64,000 bases of DNA from Levilactobacillus yonginensis (GCF_003946265.1 NZ_RHNO01000011.1:28326-92325); one strand, 5' to 3'; positions 47,122 to 56,309 are shown, numbered from the stretch's first letter. A program made the numbers and translations. The notes: a model not told the origin generated them from the sequence alone.

Positions 47122-48039
47122 ATGGAAAAAGTGTTAGCAATCGTGGGACCAACGGCGGTGGGAAAGACGGCGTTGTCGATCCGCTTGGCGCAGCAGTTTA
47201 ATGGTGAGATCATCTCGGGCGACTCCATGCAAGTGTATCGGCACTTAGACATTGGGACGGCGAAGGCCACGGCCGAGGAACAAGCACAAGCGCCACACCA
47301 CTTAATCGATGTCCGCAATGTTGATCAGCAGTTTACGGTCGCACAATTTGTGGCGGCGGCTCAGAAATTGATTCGGGAGATTACGAGCCGGGGCCATTTG
47401 CCAATCATTGCCGGCGGAACCGGTTTTTACCTACAGGCCCTGTTTGACGGCTTGAAGCTAGGTGCAGAGGCACCGGGGGACCCCCAAATCCGTGAACAAC
47501 TGCGGACGGTAGCTAATGAACAAGGCCCGCAGTACCTCTGGCAACAGTTGGCTGAAAAGGATCCGGTGGCAGCAGCCAAGATTCCCGTTACCAATGTTCG
47601 ACGGACAGTGCGGGCGCTGGAAGTGATTCAGGTGACGGGTAAGCTTTTCTCTAATCAGGGGGATGCCGGTTCCCAGTACGATGAATGTTACCTAGCGCTG
47701 AATACGGACCGGAAACGCTTGTACGATCGAATCAATCAGCGGGTTGACTTAATGGTACAGTCGGGTCTACTGGATGAAGTCCATTGGTTGGCAACACAAG
47801 GCGGCACAGACTTACCGGCTGCCACTGGGATTGGATACCGCGAACTGTTACCAGTAATTGATCAGCCAGCGGCTTATCCAGCGGCAATCGACCAGATTAA
47901 GCAAGATTCTCGGCACTACGCCAAGCGGCAGCTGACGTGGTTCCGTAATCAGACGACCGCTACTTGGTATGATCTGGTCCAACATCCCGCTGAATTTGAA
48001 CAAATAACCCAACAAGTGGCTACCTGGTTAATCCGTTAA
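47122..48039 (+). CDS. miaA: tRNA dimethylallyltransferase
   Basis: Adds isopentenyl to A37 of tRNAs reading UNN codons; 305 aa. P-loop GPTAVGKTAL, DSMQVYRHLDIGTAK, and AGGTGFYL are the family motifs. ATG after AAGGAG. Between the phosphodiesterase and glnR; the hfq gene often found nearby is absent. Confidence 0.95.
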   Translation: MEKVLAIVGPTAVGKTALSIRLAQQFNGEIISGDSMQVYRHLDIGTAKATAEEQAQAPHHLIDVRNVDQQFTVAQFVAAAQKLIREITSRGHLPIIAGGTGFYLQALFDGLKLGAEAPGDPQIREQLRTVANEQGPQYLWQQLAEKDPVAAAKIPVTNVRRTVRALEVIQVTGKLFSNQGDAGSQYDECYLALNTDRKRLYDRINQRVDLMVQSGLLDEVHWLATQGGTDLPAATGIGYRELLPVIDQPAAYPAAIDQIKQDSRHYAKRQLTWFRNQTTATWYDLVQHPAEFEQITQQVATWLIR

Positions 48040-48080
48040 TTCTTACGATTAATTAAAGAACTAACTTTTTTGCCCCTTCA

Positions 48081-48097
48081 TGTTAGAAAATGTAACA
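48081..48097. promoter_or_regulatory. GlnR-binding site
   Basis: TGTTAGAAAATGTAACA is an exact match to the GlnR/TnrA consensus TGTnAn7TnACA. It lies 7 bases upstream of the -35 of glnR, so the operon is autoregulated. Confidence 0.9.
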
Positions 48098-48104
48098 TGA
48101 ACCC

Positions 48105-48132
48105 TTGACTCCCGTTTTCAGGGTGGTATGAT
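48105..48132 (+). promoter_or_regulatory. promoter of glnR-glnA
   Basis: TTGACT at 48105-48110, spacer 16, TATGAT at 48127-48132 with upstream TGG (extended -10). Confidence 0.8.
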
Positions 48133-48161
48133 TACCCCATAGTTAAAGGGGGCCAGTAGTG

Positions 48162-48548
48162 ATGAAGGAAAAAGAATTGCGGCGTTCATTGGCCGTGTTG
48201 CCAATGGGAACCGTTATGAAACTGACGAGCTTGACGGCTCGACAGATTCGCTACTATGAAGCTCAAGACCTGGTATTTCCTCAACGAAGTGACGGCAACC
48301 GGCGAATGTATTCGCTTAACGATGTTGATCGGTTACTGGAAATCAAGGATTACTTGGCCGATGGTGTCAATGTGGCGGGAATCAAGGCAATCTACAACCA
48401 GCAGCAACGTGCGGCCCAGGAGAAGAAGGTCGCTGAGAGCCAGCCACTAACGGATGATGATGTCCGGCGAATTTTACAGGACGAATTTATTCGACAGGGG
48501 GGCCTCGGCCACCCGTCACCAGGTATTCAGCAACAACGACCCTTTTAA
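48162..48548 (+). CDS. glnR: MerR-family nitrogen repressor GlnR
   Basis: 128 aa repressor of nitrogen assimilation genes. An N-terminal MerR helix-turn-helix (MKLTSLTARQIRYYEAQDLV with RSDGNRRMYSL) and a short C-terminal tail that senses feedback-inhibited glutamine synthetase. ATG at 48162 (or the GTG just before it) follows AAAGGGGG. glnA follows after 44 bases, and the GlnR box is in the promoter. Confidence 0.95.
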   Translation: MKEKELRRSLAVLPMGTVMKLTSLTARQIRYYEAQDLVFPQRSDGNRRMYSLNDVDRLLEIKDYLADGVNVAGIKAIYNQQQRAAQEKKVAESQPLTDDDVRRILQDEFIRQGGLGHPSPGIQQQRPF

Positions 48549-48592
48549 ACCACAGGTAATGAGACGCTAAAAACTAACAGGGAGCGATTTTA

Positions 48593-49933
48593 ATGGCAAA
48601 ACGGGACTATTCAAAAGATGATATTCGTCAAATGGCGAAGGATGAAAACGTTAAGTTTCTTCGTCTGATGTTCACTGACTTGTTCGGTACAATCAAGAAC
48701 GTCGAAGTACCAATTAGCCAACTCGGTAAGTTACTTGATAACAAGTTAATGTTCGATGGTTCTTCAATTGACGGATTTGTCCGGATTGAAGAAAGTGACA
48801 TGTACCTGTACCCAGACCTTTCCACGTGGATGATTTTCCCATGGAGTACGGAACGGGGTAAAATCGCTCGGGTTATTTGTGAAGTTTACACGACTGATGG
48901 GAAACCATTTGAAGGGGACCCACGGAACAACTTGATCCGGGTTCTTAACGACATGCGTAAGGCTGGTTTTACCGACTTTAACATTGGACCAGAACCTGAG
49001 TTCTTCTTGTTCAAGATGGATGAAAATGGCAAGCCAACGACTGAACTCAACGACAAGGGGAGTTACTTTGATATGGCCCCAATGGATTTGGGCGAAAATT
49101 GTCGGCGTGAAATTGTCTTGACCTTGGAAGAAATGGGCTTTGACGTTGAAGCAGCGCACCATGAAGTGGCGCCTGGCCAACATGAAATTGACTTTAAGTA
49201 TGCCGACGCATTGACTGCGGCCGACAACATTCAAACCTTTAAATTAGTTGTGAAGACCATCGCTCGGAAGTACGGTCTCTACGCAACGTTCATGCCGAAG
49301 CCTTTGGCTGGCATCAATGGTTCAGGGATGCATTTGAACATGTCGCTCTTCCACGACAAGGGGAACGCCTTCTTCGATGAAAAGGGCAAGATGCAATTGT
49401 CTGAAGACGCTTACCACTTCTTGGGTGGGTTGATGAAACATGCCCGAAGCTTCACAGCTATCTGCAACCCAATCGTTAACAGTTATAAGCGCTTAGTCCC
49501 TGGCTACGAAGCACCCGTTTACGTTGCTTGGTCTGGTTCTAACCGGTCACCATTGATTCGAGTACCAAACTCCCGTGGGTTATCCACCCGTTTGGAAGTT
49601 CGGAGTGTGGACCCAGCAGCTAACCCATACCTGGCTATCGCTGCCATGTTGGAAGCGGGGCTTGATGGATTACGAAACAAGCTGGCGCCACAAGAGGCTG
49701 TCGACCGGAACATTTATCGGATGGATGCCGAAGAACGTCAAGAAAACCACATTACGAACTTACCAGATACCTTGCACAACGCTTTGAAGGACTTAGCTGC
49801 CGACGACGTCATGCGTGGGGCCATGGGTAAGCACTTGTTCCAAAGCTTCATTGAAGCCAAAAACTTGGAATACAACTCTTACCGGACGCAAGTTTCCCAA
49901 TGGGAACGTGACCAGTATTTGGAATTGTACTAA
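48593..49933 (+). CDS. glnA: glutamine synthetase, type I
   Basis: Makes glutamine from glutamate, ammonia and ATP; dodecamer, 446 aa, the GSI-alpha length without the adenylylation insert. Motifs: [11 protein letters not shown] and DGSSIDGF (beta-grasp), [26 protein letters not shown], and [12 protein letters not shown]. Feedback-inhibited GlnA is the co-regulator of GlnR. Codon use is that of a highly expressed gene. Confidence 0.97.
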   Translation: MAKRDYSKDDIRQMAKDENVKFLRLMFTDLFGTIKNVEVPISQLGKLLDNKLMFDGSSIDGFVRIEESDMYLYPDLSTWMIFPWSTERGKIARVICEVYTTDGKPFEGDPRNNLIRVLNDMRKAGFTDFNIGPEPEFFLFKMDENGKPTTELNDKGSYFDMAPMDLGENCRREIVLTLEEMGFDVEAAHHEVAPGQHEIDFKYADALTAADNIQTFKLVVKTIARKYGLYATFMPKPLAGINGSGMHLNMSLFHDKGNAFFDEKGKMQLSEDAYHFLGGLMKHARSFTAICNPIVNSYKRLVPGYEAPVYVAWSGSNRSPLIRVPNSRGLSTRLEVRSVDPAANPYLAIAAMLEAGLDGLRNKLAPQEAVDRNIYRMDAEERQENHITNLPDTLHNALKDLAADDVMRGAMGKHLFQSFIEAKNLEYNSYRTQVSQWERDQYLELY

Positions 49934-50051
49934 AAATCAAAAGATAAACAGCCTGGATGAACTTAAATACATTCGGGAGTGTGGGCACGCTGAGAGTGAA
50001 ATGGTTGGCAGTTAACCGCTGGCCAGGACACGTTTTGGCAATAGAAATTGG

Positions 50052-50083
50052 AAAAGCCTGAGAGGTGATCTCAGGCTTTTTTT
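50052..50083 (+). terminator. glnA operon terminator
   Basis: AAAAGCCTGAGA (from 50052) pairs with TCTCAGGCTTTT, with seven T at the end. Confidence 0.9.
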
Positions 50084-50084
50084 C

Positions 50085-50390
50085 TGTCTGAGTGCTGAAT
50101 ACTTGGCAACTTAGTGTGATCTTTCGCCTTACCGGCAGCCAGATATGGGCTGGAACGGTGCGGACACAACTTGAAGCCTCGAAAGCCCCGAGTCTACAAG
50201 GCTGGTCGTTCTGCTAAGTCAGTAGGAAAAGACGCCTACTAACTAAGCAGAACGACGCGCCTGAGCCCATATCTGGCTACCTCTCGGCTTACACAGTGTT
50301 CTATTGTCTATCAACGAGGCTGTTAGGAGTGGCTCAACTAAATCTCTGTCAGCGGTATTCATGTTAGACCACTATCAGAGCCGAAATCCC
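50085..50390 (+). repeat. structured intergenic repeat, copy A (core 50125-50294)
   Basis: Non-coding element starting right after the glnA terminator. Its core shares with copies B and C the blocks CGCCTTACCGG, GGGCTGGAACGGTG, CAACTT, GCGCCTGAGCCC and ACCTCTCGGCTTACAC. Predicted stems: CCAGATATGGGCT with AGCCCATATCTGG (closing stem), CTTG..CTCG with CGAG..CAAG, and GTCGTTCTGCT (50205-50215) with AGCAGAACGAC plus AGTAGG with CCTACT (inner hairpin). About 95 further bases after the core also match copy C. No gene inside. Confidence 0.85.
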
Positions 50391-50639
50391 TAGCCTCAAG
50401 AGCGCTTAGTTAGTGGTCGAAAATATTTAGCAGCTCATGGATTATTACCATAAAATGGGGGATGTTTGTCTTCAGAATGACCGTAATTTTTTAACAGTTC
50501 GGGGTTTGGGCTAAAAATTTCGTGGTTTTCACGCGAAATTCCTGCAAACTGCTTTATTCTGTGCGGATTTTTGGTAACATGAAGCTATAACCAAATGTTC
50601 GCGGCAAGCGCTAGAGAACATCAGAATGAGGGATAATTC
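50391..50639. other. intergenic stretch upstream of the three-gene operon
   Basis: About 250 bases with no gene and no well-formed promoter visible to me; TATAAC at 50586-50591 may be a -10. Confidence 0.3.
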
Positions 50640-51518
50640 ATGGATAATCAAGAACAACAAGCTAGTGCGGCCGATGTCTTAACGCAGGCAATCGCAAGTA
50701 AACTCGATTACTTAAGTACGTTGCAGGCTGCGGTTCAGCACAGCGATGACCGACAAGTTTACGAACTGCTTGACCAAGTTCGTTATTATGAAGAAGTTAA
50801 GAAGACCCGTTCGACGCGGTCAGTGAACCATTTAGCTGAATTAGTCGATAATATTCACCCCCAAATCGCGCACTATTTGAGTGATAAGTTGATTGATTAC
50901 TTGGGGCACATTTACCCATTCTTCTACTACGAAGAATACACGACGGGCCTGTTCCATATCTACTTTGGGAACTGGTGGGACCGGCGTCTATTTGGTGACC
51001 TGGATGTCATCAATGTTCGGTTCGATTTTGACAAGACTGAATATCAAAAACTACGAGATTCATTTGCCCTGGAAAGTCAGAATCAACGGCTCAACACGGC
51101 GAAAATTGAATCCATCTCCGCTGAAAGCGAACAACTACAAAGCTTAGTTGATGCCCAAGCAACGCGGGACAACCAAAAGTCTGAATTACGAGACCAATTA
51201 AAGGAAAATAGTGGCAAGAGCAGCCTTCCTTGGGACTCTGGCAAGCTGAAGGACGAACGTCAACGGATCATTGATCAATTGACTAAGCTCGCTGACGAGG
51301 ACGAAAAGGCTTTGAACGCTCACAAGTTAATCAAAGCCAATGACGATAAGATTTTGGTGCTGTCAAAAGAAGATACCATCTTGAACTACGAAAAGCAGAG
51401 TATTCGGGATTCCTTTGATGATTTCGAACACTTTGAGGCTCACAACGCCAGTCTGTACGCCGATTACCTAAATAGCTTATTAGGCAAGAGCGAGGGTGAG
51501 GTGACTGTCGATGATTAA
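50640..51518 (+). CDS. unrecognised protein, gene 1 of three-gene operon
   Basis: 292 aa, soluble, strongly acidic. The N-terminal 140 residues look globular (HPQIAHYLSDKLIDYLGHI, then a Phe/Tyr/Trp-rich FYYEEYTTGLFHIYFGNWWDRR). From about residue 150 to 265 it is a predicted coiled coil with Gln/Glu/Lys heptads. I do not recognise a catalytic motif; coiled-coil proteins of this type are sometimes labelled SbcC-like, but no ATPase motif is present. The ATG follows GAGGGA. It overlaps gene 2 by 8 bases. Confidence 0.7.
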   Translation: MDNQEQQASAADVLTQAIASKLDYLSTLQAAVQHSDDRQVYELLDQVRYYEEVKKTRSTRSVNHLAELVDNIHPQIAHYLSDKLIDYLGHIYPFFYYEEYTTGLFHIYFGNWWDRRLFGDLDVINVRFDFDKTEYQKLRDSFALESQNQRLNTAKIESISAESEQLQSLVDAQATRDNQKSELRDQLKENSGKSSLPWDSGKLKDERQRIIDQLTKLADEDEKALNAHKLIKANDDKILVLSKEDTILNYEKQSIRDSFDDFEHFEAHNASLYADYLNSLLGKSEGEVTVDD

Positions 51519-52452
51519 CGAAAATGATCCATCAACGTTGACGACGAGTGGTCGACTGGTCAACTATAACGACGCGATTAAGTCCGGGCTAGAAACTGGC
51601 TTGAAGTTTACCCAGTTAATGGACCAACTGATCAAAACGAACGATGCTGACAAATTGGTGGCAGCCGCAACCGAGTTGGCTAACTTTACGTTGGACTCTG
51701 ACTTCGTGACGTTTCCCCACCAATACAGCAACGCAGACTACTACCTGCTGTTCATGTCGCGGATGCTAGAACTCCATGATCAGGGGAAGAACGTTATTTT
51801 ACAGTCTCGTGATCACAGAGAAGAATTGACCCAACAATTGACGCCACTTGGTGACCGGGGAACGTTCAACTTCCGGGTTGAATCTTCCGAAAATGGTGGC
51901 GTCTTCTACCGGGAACGCGCAACGGGTCAATCCTTGTTCTACCTGAACTTGGAACGGAAGATGTTCCGCTTTAACAGCCACGCCTTGACTCAGTTGTTCA
52001 TCATCGATCTACACGATACGGTGCCAGCTGAAACGGTCAAGACGTCCGTTAAAATTCTCCTAGACTTTGCTCGTTACTTAAAAGAAGACTATGGCTATTC
52101 CGTGGACTTTAACATCCTGGATGCTGCCAATCGGCAAAACTATGCCGTACGGTCAGCTGATTTGCCGGCTGGCGTGGTTGATCGGTTGTTTGTGACCGCT
52201 GCCAAGAACGACTACATGCTGACCAACGGAGTCAACGGCAACGGTGCTGAAATTCAACTCGATAAGGGTGTGGTTTTAGATATCTTCAACAACCAACTTG
52301 AAGGACAACCAGAATGGGTTATGACGGTCCACGATGATGACCAAAAGGTTTCTTGGTTTGATGTGCTCCTGAAATACCCATTCATGCGCGACTGGTACTT
52401 AGAAGACCTCACGGACTTAGAGATTGCCTCAGATCCCTTGATTTTTGCATAG
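51511..52452 (+). CDS. unrecognised protein, gene 2 of three-gene operon
   Basis: 313 aa, soluble, acidic, no membrane segment or signal. Segments such as FVTFPHQYSNADYYLLFMSRML and VFYRERATGQSLFYLNLERK (read in shorter parts) are hydrophobic-aromatic but match no family I can name. It begins inside the end of gene 1 (8-base overlap), so the two are translationally coupled and their products probably act together. Confidence 0.7.
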   Translation: MINENDPSTLTTSGRLVNYNDAIKSGLETGLKFTQLMDQLIKTNDADKLVAAATELANFTLDSDFVTFPHQYSNADYYLLFMSRMLELHDQGKNVILQSRDHREELTQQLTPLGDRGTFNFRVESSENGGVFYRERATGQSLFYLNLERKMFRFNSHALTQLFIIDLHDTVPAETVKTSVKILLDFARYLKEDYGYSVDFNILDAANRQNYAVRSADLPAGVVDRLFVTAAKNDYMLTNGVNGNGAEIQLDKGVVLDIFNNQLEGQPEWVMTVHDDDQKVSWFDVLLKYPFMRDWYLEDLTDLEIASDPLIFA

Positions 52453-52465
52453 GAGGACCCACAGC

Positions 52466-53008
52466 GTGTTAGAATTAGCCAAATTAGTGCAACAATCGAT
52501 TGCTTTGGACGAACAGATTACCGCTGATCGTGATATTGAAATGACGCGCAAGAGTCAGATTGAAAATGCCTACGTGGCCCTAGATGTGGAATTGGCGGAG
52601 GTTGCCAATACATCAGAATGGTTTAAGGTTTGGAAGACGCACCGGGGGAAAGCTGATGAAGGCCAGACACCCGCAGAAACGTTATTGACGGAGTACACGG
52701 ATGCCATGGACTTCTTCTTCCTGGTAGCGGCCAAAAAGACCTGGACCCATTTGATCATGTTGACAGAAGAGGACCTAACGACGCTGGAAAATAGTCGACC
52801 CGCTAAAGATCTCGACCAACAGTATTTGATTTTGAAACGGATGCTGTTCAACAGTCATTTTGCTCACCGACAGGAAGATTTTCGCCACGCATGGCGGTTC
52901 TTCTTGAAGTGGGGATTCGTTGACTTTGGTTTTAAACAGGACCAGATTCAAGCGGCTTATGAAGCCAAACGCCAAGTCAATTTAGACCGGCAAGCACATA
53001 ACTATTAA
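52466..53008 (+). CDS. unrecognised protein, gene 3 of three-gene operon
   Basis: 180 aa, mostly helical, soluble. The start is GTG at 52466, 9 bases after AGGAGG (52451-52456), 13 bases after gene 2. The C-terminal half contains DFRHAWRFFLKWGFVDFGFKQ, rich in aromatic residues. No motif recognised. A terminator at 53014-53046 ends the operon. Confidence 0.7.
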   Translation: MLELAKLVQQSIALDEQITADRDIEMTRKSQIENAYVALDVELAEVANTSEWFKVWKTHRGKADEGQTPAETLLTEYTDAMDFFFLVAAKKTWTHLIMLTEEDLTTLENSRPAKDLDQQYLILKRMLFNSHFAHRQEDFRHAWRFFLKWGFVDFGFKQDQIQAAYEAKRQVNLDRQAHNY

Positions 53009-53013
53009 TTCGG

Positions 53014-53046
53014 AAGCTAGTCCGCTATCATAAGGGCTAGCTTTTT
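53014..53046 (+). terminator. terminator of the three-gene operon
   Basis: AAGCTAG (53014-53020) pairs with CTAGCTT (53037-53043), followed by T residues. Confidence 0.75.
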
Positions 53047-53688
53047 GTGCACGAGAAGGGAGTGACCATCATCAGTCAGACGGATCCACGGGTGGTGCGG
53101 ACGAATGAACGTCTGAGAACCGCGTTGAGCCACCTATTACAACAAAATTCCTTGAAACAAATTTCTGTTCAAAAGTTAACCCAAACGGCGGAAATTACGC
53201 GGGGAACGTTCTATCTACATTATCAAGATAAGGTTGATTTTTTTGAACAGACCGAACAGCAGGTAATTGATGAGTGGCTGGCAGCTGCTAAGACCACGTT
53301 AGCCCCCAATGGGGAACCAGTGAGCGGATTTGCGTTGGGCCCAGCGCTGCGGTTTGCGGACGACCACCATCAGATTTTAGCCGTTCTGCTACACCCGCAA
53401 TTTACCCAATTTCGCCCACGGTTGATTCAACGGTTCGAACGGGAATTGTCACACTTTGGCGAGCAGGTCGACCGGCTGAATGATGAGCCACCACTGGACG
53501 TGCAAGTGGCCTTCTTAGCTGCGGCGTTTATCGGCTTAGTACAACATTGGTTGCGCGATGATCGACGGTACCGGCCGGACTATTTGGCAAATTCTTTTTA
53601 CCAGATGATAACGCCGGAAACCATGCCAGTGGCGGCCTGGTTCGCTCCGGTGGGGTTAGATCTAACAGCTGGTGTAGAAAAAGCTTGA
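53047..53688 (+). CDS. TetR/AcrR family transcriptional regulator
   Basis: About 213 aa. N-terminal TetR helix-turn-helix: [21 protein letters not shown], then [18 protein letters not shown] (Tyr-Leu-His-Tyr recognition core). The C-terminal ligand domain is unassigned. The start is uncertain: GTG at 53047 sits at the end of a terminator, and GTG at 53062 lies directly against GAAGGGA. The gene is followed by the rplU promoter, which overlaps its last codons. Target unknown; the three-gene operon upstream is a candidate. Confidence 0.85.
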   Translation: MHEKGVTIISQTDPRVVRTNERLRTALSHLLQQNSLKQISVQKLTQTAEITRGTFYLHYQDKVDFFEQTEQQVIDEWLAAAKTTLAPNGEPVSGFALGPALRFADDHHQILAVLLHPQFTQFRPRLIQRFERELSHFGEQVDRLNDEPPLDVQVAFLAAAFIGLVQHWLRDDRRYRPDYLANSFYQMITPETMPVAAWFAPVGLDLTAGVEKA

Positions 53689-53713
53689 CGTGGCTGACCC
53701 CATCAAGTATAAT
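53685..53713 (+). promoter_or_regulatory. promoter of rplU-prp-rpmA
   Basis: TTGACG at 53685-53690 and TATAAT at 53708-53713, spacer 17. The -35 overlaps the end of the TetR gene. Confidence 0.85.
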
Positions 53714-53719
53714 TTTCAT

Positions 53720-53825
53720 GTTGTATTTGTGGACTTCCACAGCTGCAACCGCTCGGGACAAGTTAGTTAAGATTTTCGCTTGCGGAGCACTTGTTTTCGG
53801 CGAGTCTAAGTCTAAATATATAAGG
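53720..53825 (+). promoter_or_regulatory. L21-type ribosomal protein leader
   Basis: Structured leader: a small hairpin GTGGA/TCCAC (53729-53740) and a longer stem CTCG..ACAAGT (53752-53763) with ACTTGT..CGAG (53789-53804). Position before rplU matches the Firmicute L21 leader, which is thought to control the operon; not confirmed by a model search. Confidence 0.65.
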
Positions 53826-53837
53826 AGGTGCACATAC

Positions 53838-54146
53838 ATGTACGCAATTATCGTAACTGGTGGCAAGCAGTACAAGGTCGAAGCAGGCCAAGCTGTTTAT
53901 GTCGAAAAGTTGAACGTTGAAGCTGGTGAAAAGGTTACTTTTGACCAAGTTGTCTTTGTCGGTGGCGACACGCCTAAGATTGGGACACCAACTGTTGCAG
54001 GTGCAACTGTTACTGGGACTGTTGAAAAGCAGGGTCTGGAAAAGAAGGTTGTTACTTTCAAGTACAAGGCCAAGAAGGGCCAACATACGAAGAAGGGTCA
54101 CCGTCAACCATACACTAAGGTTGTCGTTGATGCTATCAACGCTTAA
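53838..54146 (+). CDS. rplU: 50S ribosomal protein L21
   Basis: 102 aa, [18 protein letters not shown] with the C-terminal [11 protein letters not shown] signature. TAAGGAGGTG is the ribosome site. The operon order rplU-prp-rpmA is universal in Firmicutes. The frame is open far upstream, but the family start is this ATG. Confidence 0.97.
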   Translation: MYAIIVTGGKQYKVEAGQAVYVEKLNVEAGEKVTFDQVVFVGGDTPKIGTPTVAGATVTGTVEKQGLEKKVVTFKYKAKKGQHTKKGHRQPYTKVVVDAINA

Positions 54147-54173
54147 GCCTAAAGATTAAGAGAGGCGATCTCG

Positions 54174-54512
54174 ATGATTCACGCGACGTTCCATCATGGA
54201 ACTAACCGAATCGATTCATTCCAAATCACTGGCCACGCTGACTCAGGTGAGTATGGTCAAGATATTGTTTGTGCTGCGGTTTCGGTGCTTGCGATTACGA
54301 CGGTCAATGCTCTACAACGAATCGCTGAGATTCCAATAGAGGTTGAGAATCGTAATCAGGAAGGTGGTTATCTGGAAGTCCACCTTCCACCAAAGCTGGA
54401 AGCAACGACCGAATTAAAGGGACAAACACTCCTCCAGAGTTTTGCGGATGGGTTAAGAGATGTCGCCACAAATTACGCGGATTACATTCAATTCGCTGAA
54501 ACCAAAGATTGA
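54174..54512 (+). CDS. prp: ribosomal-processing cysteine protease Prp
   Basis: 112 aa protease that removes the N-terminal extension of L27. The catalytic dyad is His in ITGHADSGEYG and Cys in DIVCAAVSVL, the family pattern. Encoded between rplU and rpmA with its substrate downstream. ATG with AGAGGCG upstream. Confidence 0.95.
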   Translation: MIHATFHHGTNRIDSFQITGHADSGEYGQDIVCAAVSVLAITTVNALQRIAEIPIEVENRNQEGGYLEVHLPPKLEATTELKGQTLLQSFADGLRDVATNYADYIQFAETKD

Positions 54513-54530
54513 AACGCGGAGGTGAAACTT

Positions 54531-54830
54531 ATGCTGATGAACATGAACTTACAATTCTTCTCTCACCATAAAGGTGGTGGGTCTACTGCTAACGGTCGTG
54601 ACTCTGCTGGTCGTCGTCTTGGGACGAAGGCTGCTGACGGTTCTACTGTTACCGGTGGTTCTATCCTTTACCGTCAACGTGGGACGCACATCTACCCTGG
54701 CTTGAACGTAGGCCGCGGTGGTGACGATACTCTGTTTGCTAAGGTTGCTGGCGTCGTTAAATTCGAACGTCTTGGCCGTGACAAGCGTCAAGTATCCGTA
54801 TACCCAGTTGCAGAAGAAGCAGCTAAATAA
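54531..54830 (+). CDS. rpmA: 50S ribosomal protein L27
   Basis: 99 aa, with the Firmicute N-terminal leader MNLQFF before [15 protein letters not shown]. Prp cleaves after FF so that the mature tail reaches the peptidyl transferase centre. The ATG at 54531 is 8 bases after GGAGG (54518-54522); two more ATG follow within four codons. Confidence 0.95.
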   Translation: MLMNMNLQFFSHHKGGGSTANGRDSAGRRLGTKAADGSTVTGGSILYRQRGTHIYPGLNVGRGGDDTLFAKVAGVVKFERLGRDKRQVSVYPVAEEAAK

Positions 54831-54854
54831 CACGAGGTTTTCCTCGTAACGACT

Positions 54855-54905
54855 GAAGAGCTTGAGGCGAGACCAATTCGCTTTGAGTTCTTCTTTTTTC
54901 GCCTT
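54855..54905 (+). terminator. rpmA terminator
   Basis: GAAGAGCT..AGGCGA (54856 on) pairs imperfectly with TCGCTT..AGTTCTTC, followed by six T. A smaller ACGAGG/CCTCGT hairpin lies just before. Confidence 0.75.
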
Positions 54906-55036
54906 AAAATGGGGTGCCAGTTGGAAAAACATGATTAAGTGTCATTGTGAATTTACCAGGAACTTGAACGGCTAAAAACGTCGAGCATTGTTGACTGATG
55001 AAGAATAATTATGCCGGTTAATTGTGGTTAAAAGCT

Positions 55037-55191
55037 GTGTAAGCCGAGAGGTCGGCCTTCCTGGGCTCAGGCGCCTCGTTGTTCTTAGCCGTTTACGGCT
55101 TAGAACAAGACCAAGCTTTAAGACTTGTGGGTTTCAAGGCTTAAAGTTGTGTCGGCACCGTTCCAGCCCAGGAGGGCCGACCGGTAAGGCG
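55037..55191 (-). repeat. structured intergenic repeat, copy B (inverted)
   Basis: The same element as copies A and C on the minus strand, core only. The closing stem is CCTGGGCT with AGCCCAGG, where A and C have TATGGGCT with AGCCCATA: both arms changed together. The middle hairpin is CTTTAAG with CTTAAAG and CCTTG with CAAG, again co-varied. The inner hairpin is TTGTTCT..AGCCGT with ACGGCT..AGAACAA. It lies between rpmA and the M24 peptidase and is not coding. Confidence 0.85.
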
Positions 55192-55230
55192 AATTCCCAT
55201 GTTTAAGGGAACAATTTCAAGGAGGCGGTC

Positions 55231-56295
55231 ATGATGACTCGGATTGAACAGTTGCAGGCCAAGTTTGCTGACCTGAGTATCGATAGCTTTTTGGTTTCAT
55301 CACCCAGCAACCAGTTATATCTAGCTGGTGCGAGTGTCGAACCTGGTGACGGATATTTATTAGTGACGGCCAATTCGGCAGTCTTTGTGACCGATGCCCG
55401 CTATCAGAGTGAATTAGCGGCAACCATGCCGAACATGCCACAAACAATCACCCGTAACTATTTGCAGGCCGTTGACGACGCCTTAGAGGCTGCTCACGCG
55501 ACTGTATTGGGTATCGAGGATAGTTTGACCTTGGCCGAATTTGATTGGTTAGACGAGCACCTGATGACTGACATCGTGCCAATGGCTGGTGTGGTCGATG
55601 GGCTCCGTCAAATCAAGGAACCGACCGAGGTAGCCGCTATTCGGCACGCCACGACCCTGACGAGTGAAGGGCTATTAGCCCTCTTTGATGTACTCAAACC
55701 CGGGATGACTGAGCGGCAGGCTGCCCAGTGGCTCGAACGCTGGATGCAAGATCACGGTGCAACGGGTCCTAGCTTTGGGACCATCGTAGCTAGTGGGGAG
55801 CGTTCCGCCTGGCCACACGGACAAGCGAGCGACAAAGTGTTAGCTCACGGCGAACTCGTAACAGTCGATTGTGGCTTTTACGTGGATGGTTACACCTCTG
55901 ATGTGACCCGGACGGTAGCTTTGGGCGACCCTGGTGAAATGTTGAAGACGGCTTATCAGGCCGTTCAAAGTGCCCAAGAAAAAATCATGGCAGCGGTTAA
56001 ACCCGGTGTGACTGGCGGCGAACTGGACGCAATCGGTCGAAATTTCTTGACCGAACGCGGATTTGGCGAGGCGTTCATTCACGGAACCGGCCATGGAATT
56101 GGCCTGGACATTCACGAAGGCCCGAACATTGGGCATGGTTGGCCAGACGTAATGACTGCTAACGAGGTCGTTACGGTAGAACCCGGTGTTTACTTTGCCG
56201 GCAAGGGTGGTATCAGAATTGAGGACGACTTATTGGTGACGCCAACCGGTCACGAAGTCCTGACGACGGTACCCCGGAATTTAATTATTCTGTAA
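55231..56295 (+). CDS. M24 family Xaa-Pro peptidase
   Basis: 354 aa aminopeptidase-P/prolidase type. N-terminal creatinase-like domain, then pita-bread catalytic domain. Metal ligands: DCGFYVDGYTSDVTR (two Asp), GTGHGIGLDIHEGP (His), TVEPGVYF (Glu) and GIRIEDDLLV (Glu). Two ATG in a row follow GGAGG. It cuts proline-containing peptides in the cytoplasm. efp lies downstream, the usual neighbour in Firmicutes. Confidence 0.92.
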   Translation: MMTRIEQLQAKFADLSIDSFLVSSPSNQLYLAGASVEPGDGYLLVTANSAVFVTDARYQSELAATMPNMPQTITRNYLQAVDDALEAAHATVLGIEDSLTLAEFDWLDEHLMTDIVPMAGVVDGLRQIKEPTEVAAIRHATTLTSEGLLALFDVLKPGMTERQAAQWLERWMQDHGATGPSFGTIVASGERSAWPHGQASDKVLAHGELVTVDCGFYVDGYTSDVTRTVALGDPGEMLKTAYQAVQSAQEKIMAAVKPGVTGGELDAIGRNFLTERGFGEAFIHGTGHGIGLDIHEGPNIGHGWPDVMTANEVVTVEPGVYFAGKGGIRIEDDLLVTPTGHEVLTTVPRNLIIL

Positions 56296-56309
56296 GTGGC
56301 CCACGTATC

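Noticed and set aside
55024..55206. 60-codon frame over repeat copy B
   Set aside because: Same reason; copies A and C do not keep it.
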